A stretch of DNA of 64,000 nucleotides, taken from contig JAWNGF010000001.1 in NCBI GenBank assembly GCA_037039685.1, positions 5,456,001 through 5,520,000 of the forward strand, given 5' to 3'. A program made the position numbers and the translations under genes. This document shows, one piece after another, positions 36,426 through 48,649 of the stretch. The notes under the pieces were generated by a model, which was given only the letters and a program-made list of their open reading frames with translations, was not told the DNA's origin and searched no databases. Source of the stretch: Ceratobasidium sp. AG-K (Eukaryota > Basidiomycota > Agaricomycetes > Cantharellales > Ceratobasidiaceae). Numbering within the stretch: the first letter of the stretch is position 1; every line of letters starts with the position of its first letter.

Positions 36426-36560
36426 GCTCACATTGTATCTTTACTTGTATTTGTGGCCCGTTTTCTTTAGTCCATACCGGTGTAGTGATGAAAAGGAAAT
36501 TAGCATGAATTTATATACTTAGAACAAACAATGCGTTCACAAGGCAGCACAATCGTATCG

Positions 36561-39500
36561 TTAAGTTTTGATAAACTACACCAATGTAATCACCATGAGT
36601 TTCGCCGGGTTAGTAGATCGGGCCAACTTACCTGGGCAGCTGCGCGGTCTGTTACGTCGCTCATTCCTTCATTTGCTTCGGCTTCAGTATCACTGATCAG
36701 ACTTAACTTGCGTCCGACTTTTTGAACATGCTGCCAAAAGTCTTTATTTCTGAACTCGGATGACTTGCAAGTCGCTTTTAGTTTACGCAAAAAGCTACTT
36801 GTGATTAGTAACTGCACAATGCAACGCACTCTCAAGCCGTGTACTACTTACTTGTTCCATGCATCAATCTCATCCTCCTACATCTTGTTCAGTACGCATA
36901 CACCATCTAATAAGTACATTGGCTTACCTTGAGCGCAACTTCCCTCAGTTCTCTCATACATTCCAGTGCCTCGGCGAACCGCTGCGTGCTAAATGACGCG
37001 TCCACGATTTCGGGTATAACCGCGCATAAATCCTCCACTGCTTTGCTGACCAAGTCTCCTTCGCTCGCAATATTCTTTTTAAAGTCAGCTAATGGACGAG
37101 CGTTGCTGATTATCCGGCCCGGGCGGGGTTTGCCTCCCGCTGCAGAACCCGGGGGTATAGGGGTAGAGTGGCCTGCTGCACTTGCGAGGGAAAGATCCGC
37201 AAAGGAAGGCGTCGGAGATGGGAGGGAATGAGCCGGTTTCTTAGATGACGGATGCTCACGCTCGGTGCGAGTGGGTAGGGGCGCCGGCTCTGTTGGTTTA
37301 GTTACCGCAGGACCAAGGATGTCATCAATGTCTACATCGATGTTGTCCGTAGCCTCAGCAACGGGCTTTTGCTCTTTCTTCTTGGACACTTTGGGTGGAA
37401 CTGAGGTGCGAGTTTAATAAGTCAGGTGAGACACTAGGTGAGATAAAATCCTTGCCTTCTTAACGTTGAATAACCGGATACACTCTTCCAATGCGGGCTT
37501 CGAGCGCTTGAGCACACGTTTTGGCGCTTCCATGTACTTGGTGACTTCGGGGTGAGGTGGAGGAACGGGTTCAACCTTGAGATCGGGAACGACAGCCCCA
37601 TGAAAGAGTGCTTGCTTAATACGATGCACAGCAGGGTTAAAAGATAGAGTAAGGTCAAACCATTCTGTCCGCATTCTGCATCGCGACCAAGTTAGAGCTG
37701 GGAGCTGCAGCTACGGCCGTGACCCACCCATTTTCGTCCTTCGGGCCAGCATCCGTGAGATCCATATTGTCTACCCAGCTGTCCATCGCGGCCTCCATCT
37801 CGCTCGTCGGAATGTATGGATGTTCTGTTATTACCTCCCCCTTCTTCGAAATATAGCGATCCAACGAGGCGAAACTGTACCGCCTGATATCCTCCGCAAA
37901 CGGGACCTAATTCCCGCATATAGTCAAGTCGAATAGCGCTGGCCGTCAGAATGCGCTTACCCGGACCCACATCATGTAGTCTACCTCTCCTGGTTCAGCC
38001 CTGCAGACACCCATCTTCGGCTCGGCGTCGTCACGCGAAACCCAACGCACCAACGCCATGAGTCCCTTCTTGAACATCGCGTGAACAATGCTCGAAAATG
38101 CGAGTTGTGCCCTTGATGATCCCACGTCCGCATATATGTACTGGACTTCGCCCATGCTAAAGTGCCGCCGATACTAGGTCAATGCATTTAGGCGTTTGCT
38201 CGATTTTGGGCAAATATAATGCTACTTACCGTAGACTCCGGAATAAAGCCATGAACTTCAATTCCTTTCCGAGTGTGGAGCCCTTCAAAGTGTCCCTCTT
38301 CGCAGGGGACCCACGTAGAGCCATACTTGAAGGCTTTGACGAGTGTCTCTTTTTCAACAACCTCCCCTTGAAGCTCTTCCTTATCGTCCTCCTCGACATC
38401 TTCCTCGTCTTCTTCATCGTGTTTCTTGCTTTCGGGTGCCTTTACTACGTATTCGGTGCGCCTTTTAAGCTCGACATAGTGCCGATAGTCGTCTGTACCG
38501 GAACTAGATTGGGACGGCCCTCCTTGCGTAGAAGTTGCGACGTCACGCCTCGCGAACTTCTTCATGGGATGGGGTCGAGTCAACGCGGTCGCCTTGCTTG
38601 TCTTCACGGCGATCTCAATCGCTTGGTTTGGATCCATCTCTGGATCTCCAATCCTGAATGTGTTGTTGCTCATCGCGGATTTCGTTGGCCTAGGTTCGGG
38701 TCGAGAAGTCTCGTGGAGTGCGTATGCGCATGTTCCCATTTGGCCATTCTCAACCCGGTCAATGAATTGAGTCCAGAAATTCTCATTGATACGCTGTGTG
38801 TGGAATTGTTGTGTGAGTGATAATATACAGTACGTATAAGGCTTTGCACTTGCCTTAACCTGTGACTTGTCGGGTTCTACAAAGGGGAAATCTTCGTCAT
38901 CGAAATCAACGCCACTGCTCAAAGTTCAATCACTATCCAGGGCCAACGGGATCACCACTGCTTACACAATTGTCAGGTTGATTGCAAGCTCGTTGATCTT
39001 GTCCACCGTAGCTTCCCAATCCTCGATTTGCAACGGCGTCTCGCCATCCGTGACAAGCACAATTCGGCGCGTCCAGCTGGGCTTCCTAAGAAGATATTCA
39101 GATTGTGTCTGAATCGCTACAATGAGCCCGTTGATGGCTGAAACAAAGTTTGATTAGTGATTGACAAGTATACAGTTAGGGCCACGGCTTACGGTCTCCG
39201 AAATGTGTAGACGGAGTGAGAGCGGCTATTTTGCTCAATGTGGTAGGGGTCGGGTGGGCGATTGGGATGTACTCGACAATGTTGGTATATCCTTCGCCGG
39301 GATGCTCATCTTCCACAACGTTGTTGGTATCTACAATTAAGAACGTTAGAGCTTGGCCGGGTACGTCAGCGGTTCGATATCACCTTCTGACCCAAATAAA
39401 ATAACACCGCATTGATCTGTCTTGCGGCCATTATGAATCTGACCGCTGAAGTCGTAAATACAACACTTGGATGGTCGAGAGAAACCCACCATTTCTTGGA

Positions 39501-39722
39501 CCTTAAGCATAACGTACTGCAGCGACCATTGGAGATGGGTTACTTCTTTGGTCCTTTCTGTGCCGTCCTCCGCAGGTTCCAGGAACACCGTCCTCATGGT
39601 ACCCATCGACGGCGATACGTCGACCACAAACATGGTAGCGGTATACTACGCGTGGTCTGTTGTCAATTATATGCAATGTGCAATTAATTACATTAGCCTA
39701 CCCCAGCGCGTTCGGTCGGCAT
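36561..39722 (-). CDS. KU80: Ku80, DNA end-binding subunit of non-homologous end joining
   Basis: Forms the Ku70-Ku80 ring on DNA ends. Exon 1 (MPTERAG, 21 bases) leads by an intron to the vWA-like domain: TATMFVVDVSPSMGTMRTVF, WSLQYVMLKVQEMV, SKCCIYDFSGQIHNG, then NVVEDEHPGEGYTNIVEYI and RRIVLVTDGETPLQIEDW. The core beta-barrel follows with RRTEYVVKAPESKK, FKYGSTWVPCEE, KGIEVHGFIPES, KKGLMALVRWVSRDDAEPK and DYMMWVRVPFAEDIRRYSF. The C-terminal arm has RIKQALFHGAVVPD, and a last helical domain (LREVALKEDEIDAWNKFLRK) ends at 36561. A long acidic run (DEEDEEDVEEDDKEE) interrupts the barrel region. Confidence 0.93.
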
Positions 39723-39878
39723 GGTGGCGAGTGTGGTAGAGGCGAGATAGGCGCGTAGTCAGTATGCGGTGTCGCGTCAAGTCACGTGGGACCTAGTGCT
39801 TCCAAATACATCCACGTCCTTTGCTCAACGTCACTCTGCGCAATGCGGCCCTTTCAACGTAGGAGTAGGGAAGCCCCG
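39723..39878. promoter_or_regulatory. Compact bidirectional promoter, Ku80 (-) and Brr6-like (+)
   Basis: Only 156 bases separate the two divergent ATGs, so both promoters and 5' UTRs must fit or overlap here. No TATA box seen. Confidence 0.55.
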
Positions 39879-41175
39879 ATGGACTACACCTACGATAGTG
39901 TTGACCGCGATGTTTATGCTCCGAATAGCCCCTTTCGAACTGCTTGGGCCTCAGGTACGTGCCAAAGTGAACTCTGTGATCGGCTCACAATAACACCAGG
40001 ACATTAGGTTCACGAACAGCCCCAGCTCCATCTTTTCCTACCCCACAGCATATTTCTGGCACTTCGTCGTATTCGGGAGGAACTGGCGGAGCTGCGCCAT
40101 CCGGTAGCTGGAACGCACAGGTACGCTCCAAATACGGCGCCCTTTGGCTGTCTCTCTGATACTAGATGAAGTCCACTTCAATGCCAGTCCCCGACATAGT
40201 AGATGTTAGCATGGATAGCATCGATGCACCCCCATCTCCACGAAAACCCGCTTCCCTTCCTTCAGTCCTAAAAAACAACAACCAGTCAACGATGATTCCG
40301 GTTCAGACGGAAGTCCAGGAGCACTAGTATCTATTCCTCGCCGTTCCTCACGAAAACCTTCCAACAAAGTAACGAGACGACCTCGACGGGCTATGAGTGC
40401 CCCAATAAACGAAGATAGCGACTCTGGGGAAAGCACCGAAGGCGACAGGTATCGAGGTCCCAAGTCGCTATCGAATCACTATACCATGCACGTCAACGCA
40501 CCTGGTTCTGTCCCTCCACCCATCTCTGCTTATGCCCCCCACGTACTTCTTGGGTATGTGCGAGTGATCTTCAACACAGCGTTGGTCTTGGGTTTCTTGT
40601 ACATCTTGGTCGTCATCGTCGTCACTGTACGGCGAGACATTGAGGACAAGGTATCGACTTATACGGGAGGTACGCGGTCACCATTCTCTAGTTTTCTTGT
40701 CTTTGACGTTTCGGTTGTGCAGAAAACGCCGCGGAAATTCAACGCTGCACCACCGAATACCTTGTCAACGGGTGCGGCCCAAGCATGACGATTCCACACA
40801 TGAAACAGTTTTGTGATGAATGGGCACAATGTATGAAACGAGACGCAAGTGTTGTTGGCCGGGCCCGTGTTGCTGCAGAAACTTTAGCTGAAGTGGTTAA
40901 TGGGTTCGTCGAGCCGATCACTTGGAAAACATTGGTACGATCGTGTTGCCTAGTGTGGGTTTGGTTTCTAATCGTTTGTCAAACAGGGATTCAGTGTTTC
41001 TACTTTGGCATTTTTGATTTTGTTCATTAATGCTTCTGCCTCCTTGATGCGCCCTAAGGAACCGCCCCCACACCCGACTCACTACCCATATCAACCCCCT
41101 CCATACCCTATGATGCAGCCAGAGTGGGGAAGTATAGGATGGAACGAAGGGCAGGAGCCGGTGGGACTAAAATGA
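39879..41175 (+). CDS. BRR6: Brr6/Brl1-like nuclear envelope protein
   Basis: Integral nuclear-envelope protein involved in nuclear pore assembly and membrane lipid balance. The N-terminal half is Ser/Pro-rich (MDYTYDSVDRDVYAPNSPFR). The Brr6_like_C_C domain follows: a membrane segment LGYVRVIFNTALVLGFLYIL, a lumenal loop with four cysteines (CTTEYLVNGCGPSM and FCDEWAQCMKRD), EVVNGFVEPITWKTL, and a second membrane segment VSTLAFLILFINAS. It ends in a Pro/Tyr-rich tail. Introns near 39958-40010, 40121-40168, 40670-40722 and 40935-40986. Near 40259 (CTTCCTTCAGTCC) the frame breaks; one added T restores PFSPKKQQPVNDD in the downstream frame, so a missing base is likely. Confidence 0.88.
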
Positions 41176-41515
41176 TCCGCGCCTCGTCAGAGGTGCCTGG
41201 ACGAGAACGAAGGAGCGCGAGCGTTCGCAGATGACACCACACGATCGATGATACGCTGTGATATTGCTCTCTACCACAATATATCCTTGAGCATGGCCAT
41301 AGCCATGTCATTTTGCATTTCTATCTATGTATGCCCAACACGTAGCGTGAATCTAGAACTTCCTAGAAGAACCTCACCGACTGGAGACTTTTGCGGAGAC
41401 GCGTTCTCTTACATAAGCGCACATGACTCTTGCCCCTGGCGAGGCCTCGTCGCTTCATCAGCTATTTTATACCTCCTACGTCCACCTATCCCAGTATCCT
41501 ACCCTCATACACACC

Positions 41516-42866
41516 ATGTCAGACGACTTTGAGACGCTGCCGCCGACACTGCAAAACGTACTTGACCAGAAGACGCTGAAATGGATATTCTGCGGTACGT
41601 GAATGAATTTCACCAGGGATGCAACGTATCCTAATCTAGAGGCGGTAACTTATAGGTGGAAAGGGTGGTGTCGGTACGCGAATATATCACTACACAAATG
41701 TCACACGCCTTGACCACTAATGTTATAGGAAAGACAACAACGAGTTGCTCACTTGCGATTCAATTAGCGGCAGTGCGAGAATCTGTCCTCCTGATTGTAT
41801 GTCCCAGACTTGACTAGCTCACACACGCTTATTGACCCGAGAATAGTCCACCGACCCCGCACACAACCTCTCGGACGCATTCGGTCAGAAATTCTCCAAA
41901 GAGGCGACCAAGGTTAATGGGTTCAATAATCTATTCGCGATGGAACTCGACCCGACAAGCTCGATACAGGAGATGATTGAGCAGTGTGGGTCACTTCTTT
42001 TCCGCCCAGCCTGGCCCGGATACTCATTAGACATAACACAGCGGACAATCAAGGCGCGATGGGATCCATGATGCAGGACCTCGCGTTCGCGATTCCAGGT
42101 GTAGACGAGGCCATGGGCTTTGCTGAAATCATGAAGTAAGCTCTCCGTATCCGTCTGTTATCCCTCCTAACGCTCTCCTTTCAGACACGTCAAATCAATG
42201 GAGTACTCGGTTATCGTCTTTGACACAGCGCCTACAGGGCACACATTGCGATTCTTGTCCTTCCCATCGGTACTCGAAAAGGCGCTGGCAAGATTTCCAG
42301 TCTGAGTGGACGATTCGGGCCGATGCTTCAACAGGTGTCGGCCATGATGGGTGGACCGGGCGGAGGGCAACAGGAGGACATGTTTGCCAAACTCGATGGA
42401 ATGCGGGCGATCATCACCGAGGTGAACCAGCAGTTCAAGGATCCTGTGAGTGCGTGCCATTGGTTTGGTGGGTGGTATTGACCAGCGTGGGTAGGAAAAA
42501 ACAACCTTTGTCTGCGTGTGCATCTCGGAATTCTTATCGCTGTACGAGACGGAGCGACTAGTTCAGGAACTAACGACATATGGTATCGATACGCATAATA
42601 TTGTCGTGAATCAACTATTGTTCCCCAAGAAAAGTATGTACGATCTGTGCGCCACCTTCCCTGGCTAACCCGTCACAGGCTCGGACTGTGAACACTGCAC
42701 GGTGCGGTACAAGATGCAACAAAAGTACCTCGCCGAAGCACACGAACTATACGACGAGTTTTTCCACATCGTCACGCTACCCCTCCTCACAGAAGAAGTC
42801 AGAGGCCCCGAGAAGCTCCAAGCGTTTTCCCAGATGCTTGTGGAGCCGTACGTCCCAGTTCAGTAG
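41516..42866 (+). CDS. GET3: Get3 ATPase, tail-anchored protein targeting
   Basis: Cytosolic homodimeric ATPase that delivers tail-anchored proteins to the ER. Joined exons give [15 protein letters not shown], the P-loop [92 protein letters not shown], the [20 protein letters not shown] stretch, and a zinc Cys-X-X-Cys ([14 protein letters not shown]). It ends EPYVPVQ at 42866. Near 42287 (GCGCTGGCAAGATTTCC) the frame breaks; an extra G gives [12 protein letters not shown] as in the family. Identity certain, break probably an assembly deletion. Confidence 0.94.
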
Positions 42867-43138
42867 ACGTGTAGAGTTTTGTTGTATCTATACATGTGTC
42901 TCTTTATACAATGAATCCGTTTTGCCTGTGGTGGTGGTTTTAAGCACAATGCATTGAGAAGATGCCTAATATGATACATTAACGCTCATGATCAGAGATA
43001 AACCGTATACGGCAACCGAGTCATGGGTCCTTGACCGGCCAACGTAGCACGGTGTGTGGGTTATCCAAAAGCAAACATAAAACGAACAATGGAATGGATA
43101 CAGCAGGCGAGGATACAGATGACGGCTCTAAAACGCGA

Positions 43139-45120
43139 CTAGGCGGGTGGCGATCCACTGGCCATGTCTTTTGCTATGCGCATCATCGATTGCTTCATCC
43201 GCGTCTTGAGCTCCGTGCATTGAGCTTTGTCAAATAATTCGTGGCATAGGCCTTCCATATCAGGTTCCTTTATGCAAGGTCAGTATCAGCCTTTTAGTTG
43301 TGAGAGGGGGAACCGACCTGGAACTCGGCCCGTTGCGCCAGCTGCTGCCACTCTTGCTCGACCTTGGCTGTGTCTTCGCTACCGAGCGGAGGGCCAAACG
43401 TCGCCTGCTTGGCGTCTTTCCTAACCAAGTCGACAAACTCGTCCCTCGTTTTCGGACACCGCCTCCAATCGCTCGCCGAAGGCGCCTTTATTGAGCACTC
43501 GACACGTGCGGACTCGCCCACACTAGGTAACCCGTCGATAATCACGGGACCCGGGTTCGGCACAGAGCTGGGGGTGGGGGCGGCGGTGGGAGCTGCGCTG
43601 GTCGATTGGGGCGATACGATGTTACTCGGGGGACTCGCCACGGAGCCCACGCCACCATACGAGCTCGTTCCCTCGAGCGCGCCGAGCTGGCCGCCAAACA
43701 GGTCGTCAAAGTCGTTGCCGAGGCCAAACGCGCCGAGATCGTTGCCCATCGTCATGTCCATGCCAAGGTCCATAAACTCTGCGCCGATCCCGGGCCCAGC
43801 GAGGGTATTGAAATCGCCGAGGGGAAGACCTAGGCTGTACATCGACGATGTATCGCGGTATGACGTAAAGAGCGAATTTGGGTTGAATGCGTTCGAGCCG
43901 ATCGACGACGGTCCTGCTCCTGGAGACGACATGGAAAGAGCCGGGGTGGCCGGGGTGGGTTGGGCTGTGCTGATGCTACCAGAGTTGCTGCGGAACACGG
44001 TAAAACCGGCCGAGTTGACGGTAACCTCCTCCTGAGAGTCCATGGCGTTCATATTGGGCGACGGTGAATTGTTGAACAGCGAGTTTCCTGGGCTCTTGGA
44101 GACATAATTGGAGGTCGTGGACTCGGGGGACGCACTCGATCCCGAGTGGGCCGGAGAAGTAAATGTGTTGGTGCCGGTACTCGACAGGCTGCTGGCGGTG
44201 TTTGCAGTGGGGGAGGTCGCCTGGTTGAGCTTGTCAGTCGGGCCAAACTCGAACGTGAATGCCGACTGCTTGAGCATCATGTTCTCGTTTTGAAGTCTAA
44301 TATGTGCTTAATAAGTCATTTGTCCACGCAAATGAAATATGGACCTACCTCCTAAGCAAGTCCTTGAGGTTAGTATTCTCGCTCTCCGAATTGTTGAACT
44401 TTTGCTCGAGCTCCTGGATCTTATCCTCCAACTAGTGCACGTTTAGATCGATTCCATGAATGATAAGAGAAAATACATACATCCTTGACGTGTTTCTCCT
44501 TGCGATCGCGGAAAGCACGCTGGGCCGCCCTATTTTGCTCCTTGCGCTTGGCTAGGCGATCTCCTTCGGAAGCAGCTGCACCTCCACCGCTCTTGCGACG
44601 GGCAGGCGTCTTTTTGGCAGGCTCGTCTAAATGCATTAATAAGCAAACCGGTTACCAGAGATTGCGGCAGCAGAGGGAGGAGAGGCATGAATGAGAGGCG
44701 CTAACCTTGAGGCTGAGAGTTGACGCCGTCGTCGGTGGCCTTGTGTTGGACCTTACTGCGGGGCTGACCGTCGTTGGCGTCGTCTCGACTAGCCTTGCGC
44801 TTCGAGGTATCTCCGACAGTAGTGTCGGTATAGCTCGCGGGGGGACTTGGACTCGACTCGTCAGTCAATGCGGGGGTGAGGCTGTCAGCATGGGCAGGGG
44901 GAGGGGGTGGGGCCATGATCGCCGAGGGGGGAGCGACCAGGGGATTAGCCAGAGGATTAGACATATTTGCGTAGCTTTGTAGGTCGTTGGGAGCAGTACC
45001 GGACGTCGGATGCGCTGCCTGCATCTGTTTCTCTAGCAGCATCAAAAAGTCGTCGTCGCTCATCGCGGGCATCGTAATGGGCCCCGAAAGGTCCCAGAGC
45101 GCCTGAGCGTCAAAGGCCAT
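43139..45120 (-). CDS. Pap1/Yap1-type bZIP transcription factor
   Basis: Oxidative-stress AP-1-like factor. The N-terminal exon (MAFDAQALWDLSGPITMPAM) is acidic/Pro-rich. The basic region RLAKRKEQNRAAQRAFRDRK with EKHVKDLE matches Pap1/Yap1, where Q-N-R-A-A-Q-R-A-F-R is the class signature. The zipper LEDKIQELEQKFNNSESENT with LKDLLRLQNENMMLK follows across two introns. A long Ser/Thr/Gly-rich activation region comes next. The C-terminal region has DEFVDLVRKDAKQATFGPP and a cysteine pair in GLCHELFDKAQCTELKTRM, which may act as the redox-sensitive C-CRD and nuclear-export region. Regulation by peroxide-driven export block is inferred from the family. Confidence 0.9.
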
Positions 45121-45791
45121 TGTGTAAGAGTGAAAGAATGAGTGGTTGGAGATAAATCAAGTGTGCTCGGTGGCAGACGGCACTCGGATGGCGGAAGGGG
45201 TGGTGGTTGTCCGCTACAGAATCCTCAGCAACCGAATGGGGTCGTCAAATCACGCCCGCAAGCCAATTTTCCGCGAATTTCCCGGACCCGCACCCCGGCA
45301 TATTTAGCTTCTGTAACAGTGCCTTGTCTCGCACCATGCCCACTTTCTGATCTTATTTTAATTGTGTCTGCCACTGCTTTCTGGCACGTTCTCTGCGACG
45401 GACGAGCCTTACTCAGCGCATAACCCAGACACACGTGACTCCGAGTCATCTTGCCGACGACGCGCGGTCGGCGCTTTGTCCGAGCCCGGCCCTGGATAAC
45501 CCCTCGGCTTTTGACGATCAGAGTAAATATATAACTCGACAAAAGACGTCTCAAGGCCCCAACCCGGCAGATAGTGGGAATGAGAAGCGCATATACACGA
45601 ACGAATAAACAGGTGAGCCGACGCACTCGCCCCATAGAACAGTAAAAATAGAACGATTCCAAGTCGCACCAGAACTTAAATCGCCAATCACCACGGAAAG
45701 GCCGTCGCCGACAAAAACACATCGGCAGCAAGCGATAGAGAGTTAATAGGCTAGAAACCATGGTCACCAGACATTCAGCGCCCTAATCAGA
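45121..45791. other. Intergenic region
   Basis: About 670 bases: the upstream region of the bZIP gene and the 3' side of the homeodomain gene. Open frames at 45225-45767 (-) lack any domain or believable start context. Confidence 0.4.
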
Positions 45792-47198
45792 TCATACACT
45801 CACTGCGGTGGTATCTCCCACACTCAAACTCTTTGGGGATTGATTGGCGCTCGTGGGAGAATGGCCAGGACTGCCCGTCTGCCCGCATGAGAGAACAGGA
45901 CTGGGAAGCTTCCTTGTGTCCGGGCCGAAGAGCGATACTGTTCGACGAAGTACGGGAAAGCGCGGCGCTTCGTGCGAGACGGCGGGCAGTGAGGTTGGAC
46001 CCAACGACGGTGCCTGGCTCCAGGGTGGTAACTCGAGTTTCAGCCCCGGGCGTAGCCTGCCGTGCTGTCCGGTGGAGGTCCCTGTGGAGGTCGACTGACT
46101 CGTGCCCTGCGAAGCGGTGGAGTGATACGCACACGAAATGGACATCAAGCTGCGCGCGGCTTCTTGTATCGAAGAAGCAACCGACCCTTCTAGATCGGCA
46201 CGATGCCTCGCACTAGGGCGTGCGTGCGCGGGAGTCGAGTCAGAGGCATGCGCCGCTGGTTCTTTGACTTCAGACCGGTCAGACCGGTTAACTGAAATCC
46301 GCCCGCTCCCTCTACCCCTGCCGCGACCACGACCACGACCTCTGCCCCTTCCTCTTCCTCTGCCGCGACTAGAAACAAGTTCGGTGGCATCATCAACCAA
46401 CCCCGAGGGCGAATCGGCTTCGGCGTCTACCACCCGCATCCCATATTCGGCCTGCGAGGCAATTGCACCCACCGATACCCTCGAATATTTGACCTCTGAC
46501 CGCGTTCTCGAGAAAAACTTGGAAACCTGGAGCGTCTGTAATGGCGCATATAGTCAGCCTCGCCCTCGCTTAAATAGACGCCACCCTGACCTCGAGTCTC
46601 AGTTGGTGCCCCAATGCCTCGCGTTGGTCCATATCGGGAAACGAGTTGCCTACAAAATAGGCAGATAGTATGTCCTTTTTTTCCGCCGTCCATTCGCCGT
46701 AGGGGCCATGGTTGATAACACGTTGGGCAAACTCGTCGAGGTGTTTTCTGGTTGTTGGGCTTGGCGGACTCGAGTCCGAGACCAGAGACGGGGTGCCCTC
46801 CGATAACTCCCCAACCGAGGCCTGGCGAACTGATGGCCCAGGTATGCTGTCTCGACGAGTAAAGTCGGGCCTCGTCGGGACAGTCTCGGCGATGAATGAA
46901 TACCGAGCAGATTCAGTAGAAGGGGTAGAGACACAGCGCGCCGAGTTCGAAGAAGGATACAGTGGCACAGTTGAGAGTACGGGACCGAGCACCTCCCATG
47001 GTGCGCCTTCTGCCACGCTTTCAGGCAAAACCGGGAGGTGGTTCGTGCGGATCCACGGGCGAGACGCGGAAACTCCGGCTCGGGACCGCTTCTACTCGAT
47101 TGTATGTGAGCAAGTGGTGATTCGGAAGAGTCTGAAGTGCTTACATCTCTGTCTTCGGCTTGGTCAGGGCCGGTGTACACGGACCACGTCCCCTCCTG
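45792..47198 (-). CDS. Divergent homeodomain protein with Arg-Gly tract
   Basis: Homeodomain-like segment spans an intron (about 46536-46590): RVINHGPYGEWTAEKKDILS, AYFVGNSFPDMDQREALGHQ, LRLE, then TLQVSKFFSRTRSEVKYSR. Helix 3 has Phe at position 48 and Arg at 51, where Trp and Asn are usual, and keeps Phe49 and Arg53. Downstream is an Arg-Gly tract of about eleven RG units (46312-46372), then a Ser/Thr/Pro-rich tail ending DTTAVSV. The N-terminal exon is Ser/Pro-rich (WEVLGPVLSTVPLYPSSNSA) and begins at an acceptor near 47091. The more upstream exon (EGTWSVYTGPDQAEDRD, about 47145-47198) lacks a clear ATG, so the 5' end is unresolved. A decayed copy of its N-terminal exon lies at 49196-49340. 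Confidence 0.6.
46310..46375 (-). repeat. Arg-Gly coding microsatellite
   Basis: Plus-strand CCTCTGCCC/CGACCACGA-type units read on the minus strand as consecutive Arg-Gly pairs. RG tracts usually bind RNA or DNA and are arginine-methylated; the length is likely polymorphic. Confidence 0.75.
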
Positions 47199-48649
47199 AA
47201 AGCAACCATACGTTCTATACACGCATGTAGTCAACTTCGGCCGCACTGTAAATCGCAGGCGTAGACAAACCGCTTCACTCCAACTTGTTTTTGATTCATA
47301 TCTTGAAAATCGAGAGAATAAATCGAGAAATCGATTAGGGAGGGGCCGCAGCTGGACGGAAAACTCACGGGGGTCCTGTTCTATATACCATCACGTTTCA
47401 AGTGCCTGCTGCTTTCCTTTTTGCATATACCTCATTCTCGATTGACCGAAGCGACCTACAATTCGACAGACGTGCACGACAACTCGATTAGAGCCAAAGA
47501 TTGCCGGATGCGGGCAAAGCGCTCGGCGCAGGGATTGTACCGGGAAGACTAAACAGGCAAGGAGGCCCAAAACTCGGGATCTATGCCCAGTTTGGTTCCA
47601 TAGCGTCTTGAATCGGTAGCGGCCAAATACGCAGGGCGCTCTGGGTGTCGGAGCTTGGATCATGAGCCTCGAAGTTGTTGCAGTGTGTTGATCATTGTTG
47701 AGGAACTCACTCGGATGGTTGCATGAGTAAGAACAGGGCCCCGATGTCCATTGATGGTGCGGCAATACCCAGCCATCGAGGATGTACTGCTCTGCCGGAT
47801 ATCGTCGCTCCGTCAAGCTCGTAGGTCGACGAGCCTGATTGGTGTGATGTGCGTGTAGGTCATAATTTACAGATCCCTAGTACCAGTCATTCCTAATCGA
47901 GCGAGGTTAGCATGCATAGCAACTGTAAATTTAGGATCCATAGACTAATTTGCATAACAATACCATATCTGCACATTGTTTGCGCCACCCATAATGACCT
48001 TCACTCCACGACACCCCAGTTGACCGCTCCATGTGAACCCCGCCTCCTCAAGGTAATCATGGGAAGAAGACCGGGGCCAATGCTTTCCTTACGCCATGTC
48101 GCCGGAGCGAGCAGAGCGACACAGAGCTCCAGGGACGTTCATTTATCATGTCAAAGTATTTAGCATAGCATGCAGTTCTCTAGCACTAAGCTCATATGGC
48201 CAAGTACTGCAACTGAACATGGCCGGGTTAAGTGAGCCCACGCAAGTGGTAGAGTACTTTTTTGTGTCAGTCTGGCAGGCAACGGCCCTCGGTCGAGAAC
48301 CTTGGTCCTAAGTGCGGGCTCGACATGTATTTGAATGAAGGAAACGAAAGAAAGAATATACCTAATACAGATATAAGAATTAATTAGCGATCCGCCAACA
48401 TGCATGTGGTCAACAGGAGACTCCGAGTTCCTGGGCTGCCCGATGTCCTTTCAGTAAGGAAGATGGGCTAGTCAAATCAAGTACGAAACTTTGGTTCTAA
48501 TTCGCCCAATTGGAAGTCAAACTTTGAGGTATGCTGTATGGTTACATATTGTGTTCGATTATGGTGTTTGTATAACAGAGATTTCTCGTTTCATAACAGG
48601 CATACGCGCTTACATCTCACTAGTTACGACCGTAGTGGAGACCTTCTCG

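Noticed and set aside
45792..47198. Mating-type A locus
   Set aside because: Basidiomycete mating loci hold a divergent HD1/HD2 pair near a mitochondrial intermediate peptidase gene. Here there is a single homeodomain gene with an atypical helix 3 and no such neighbour.
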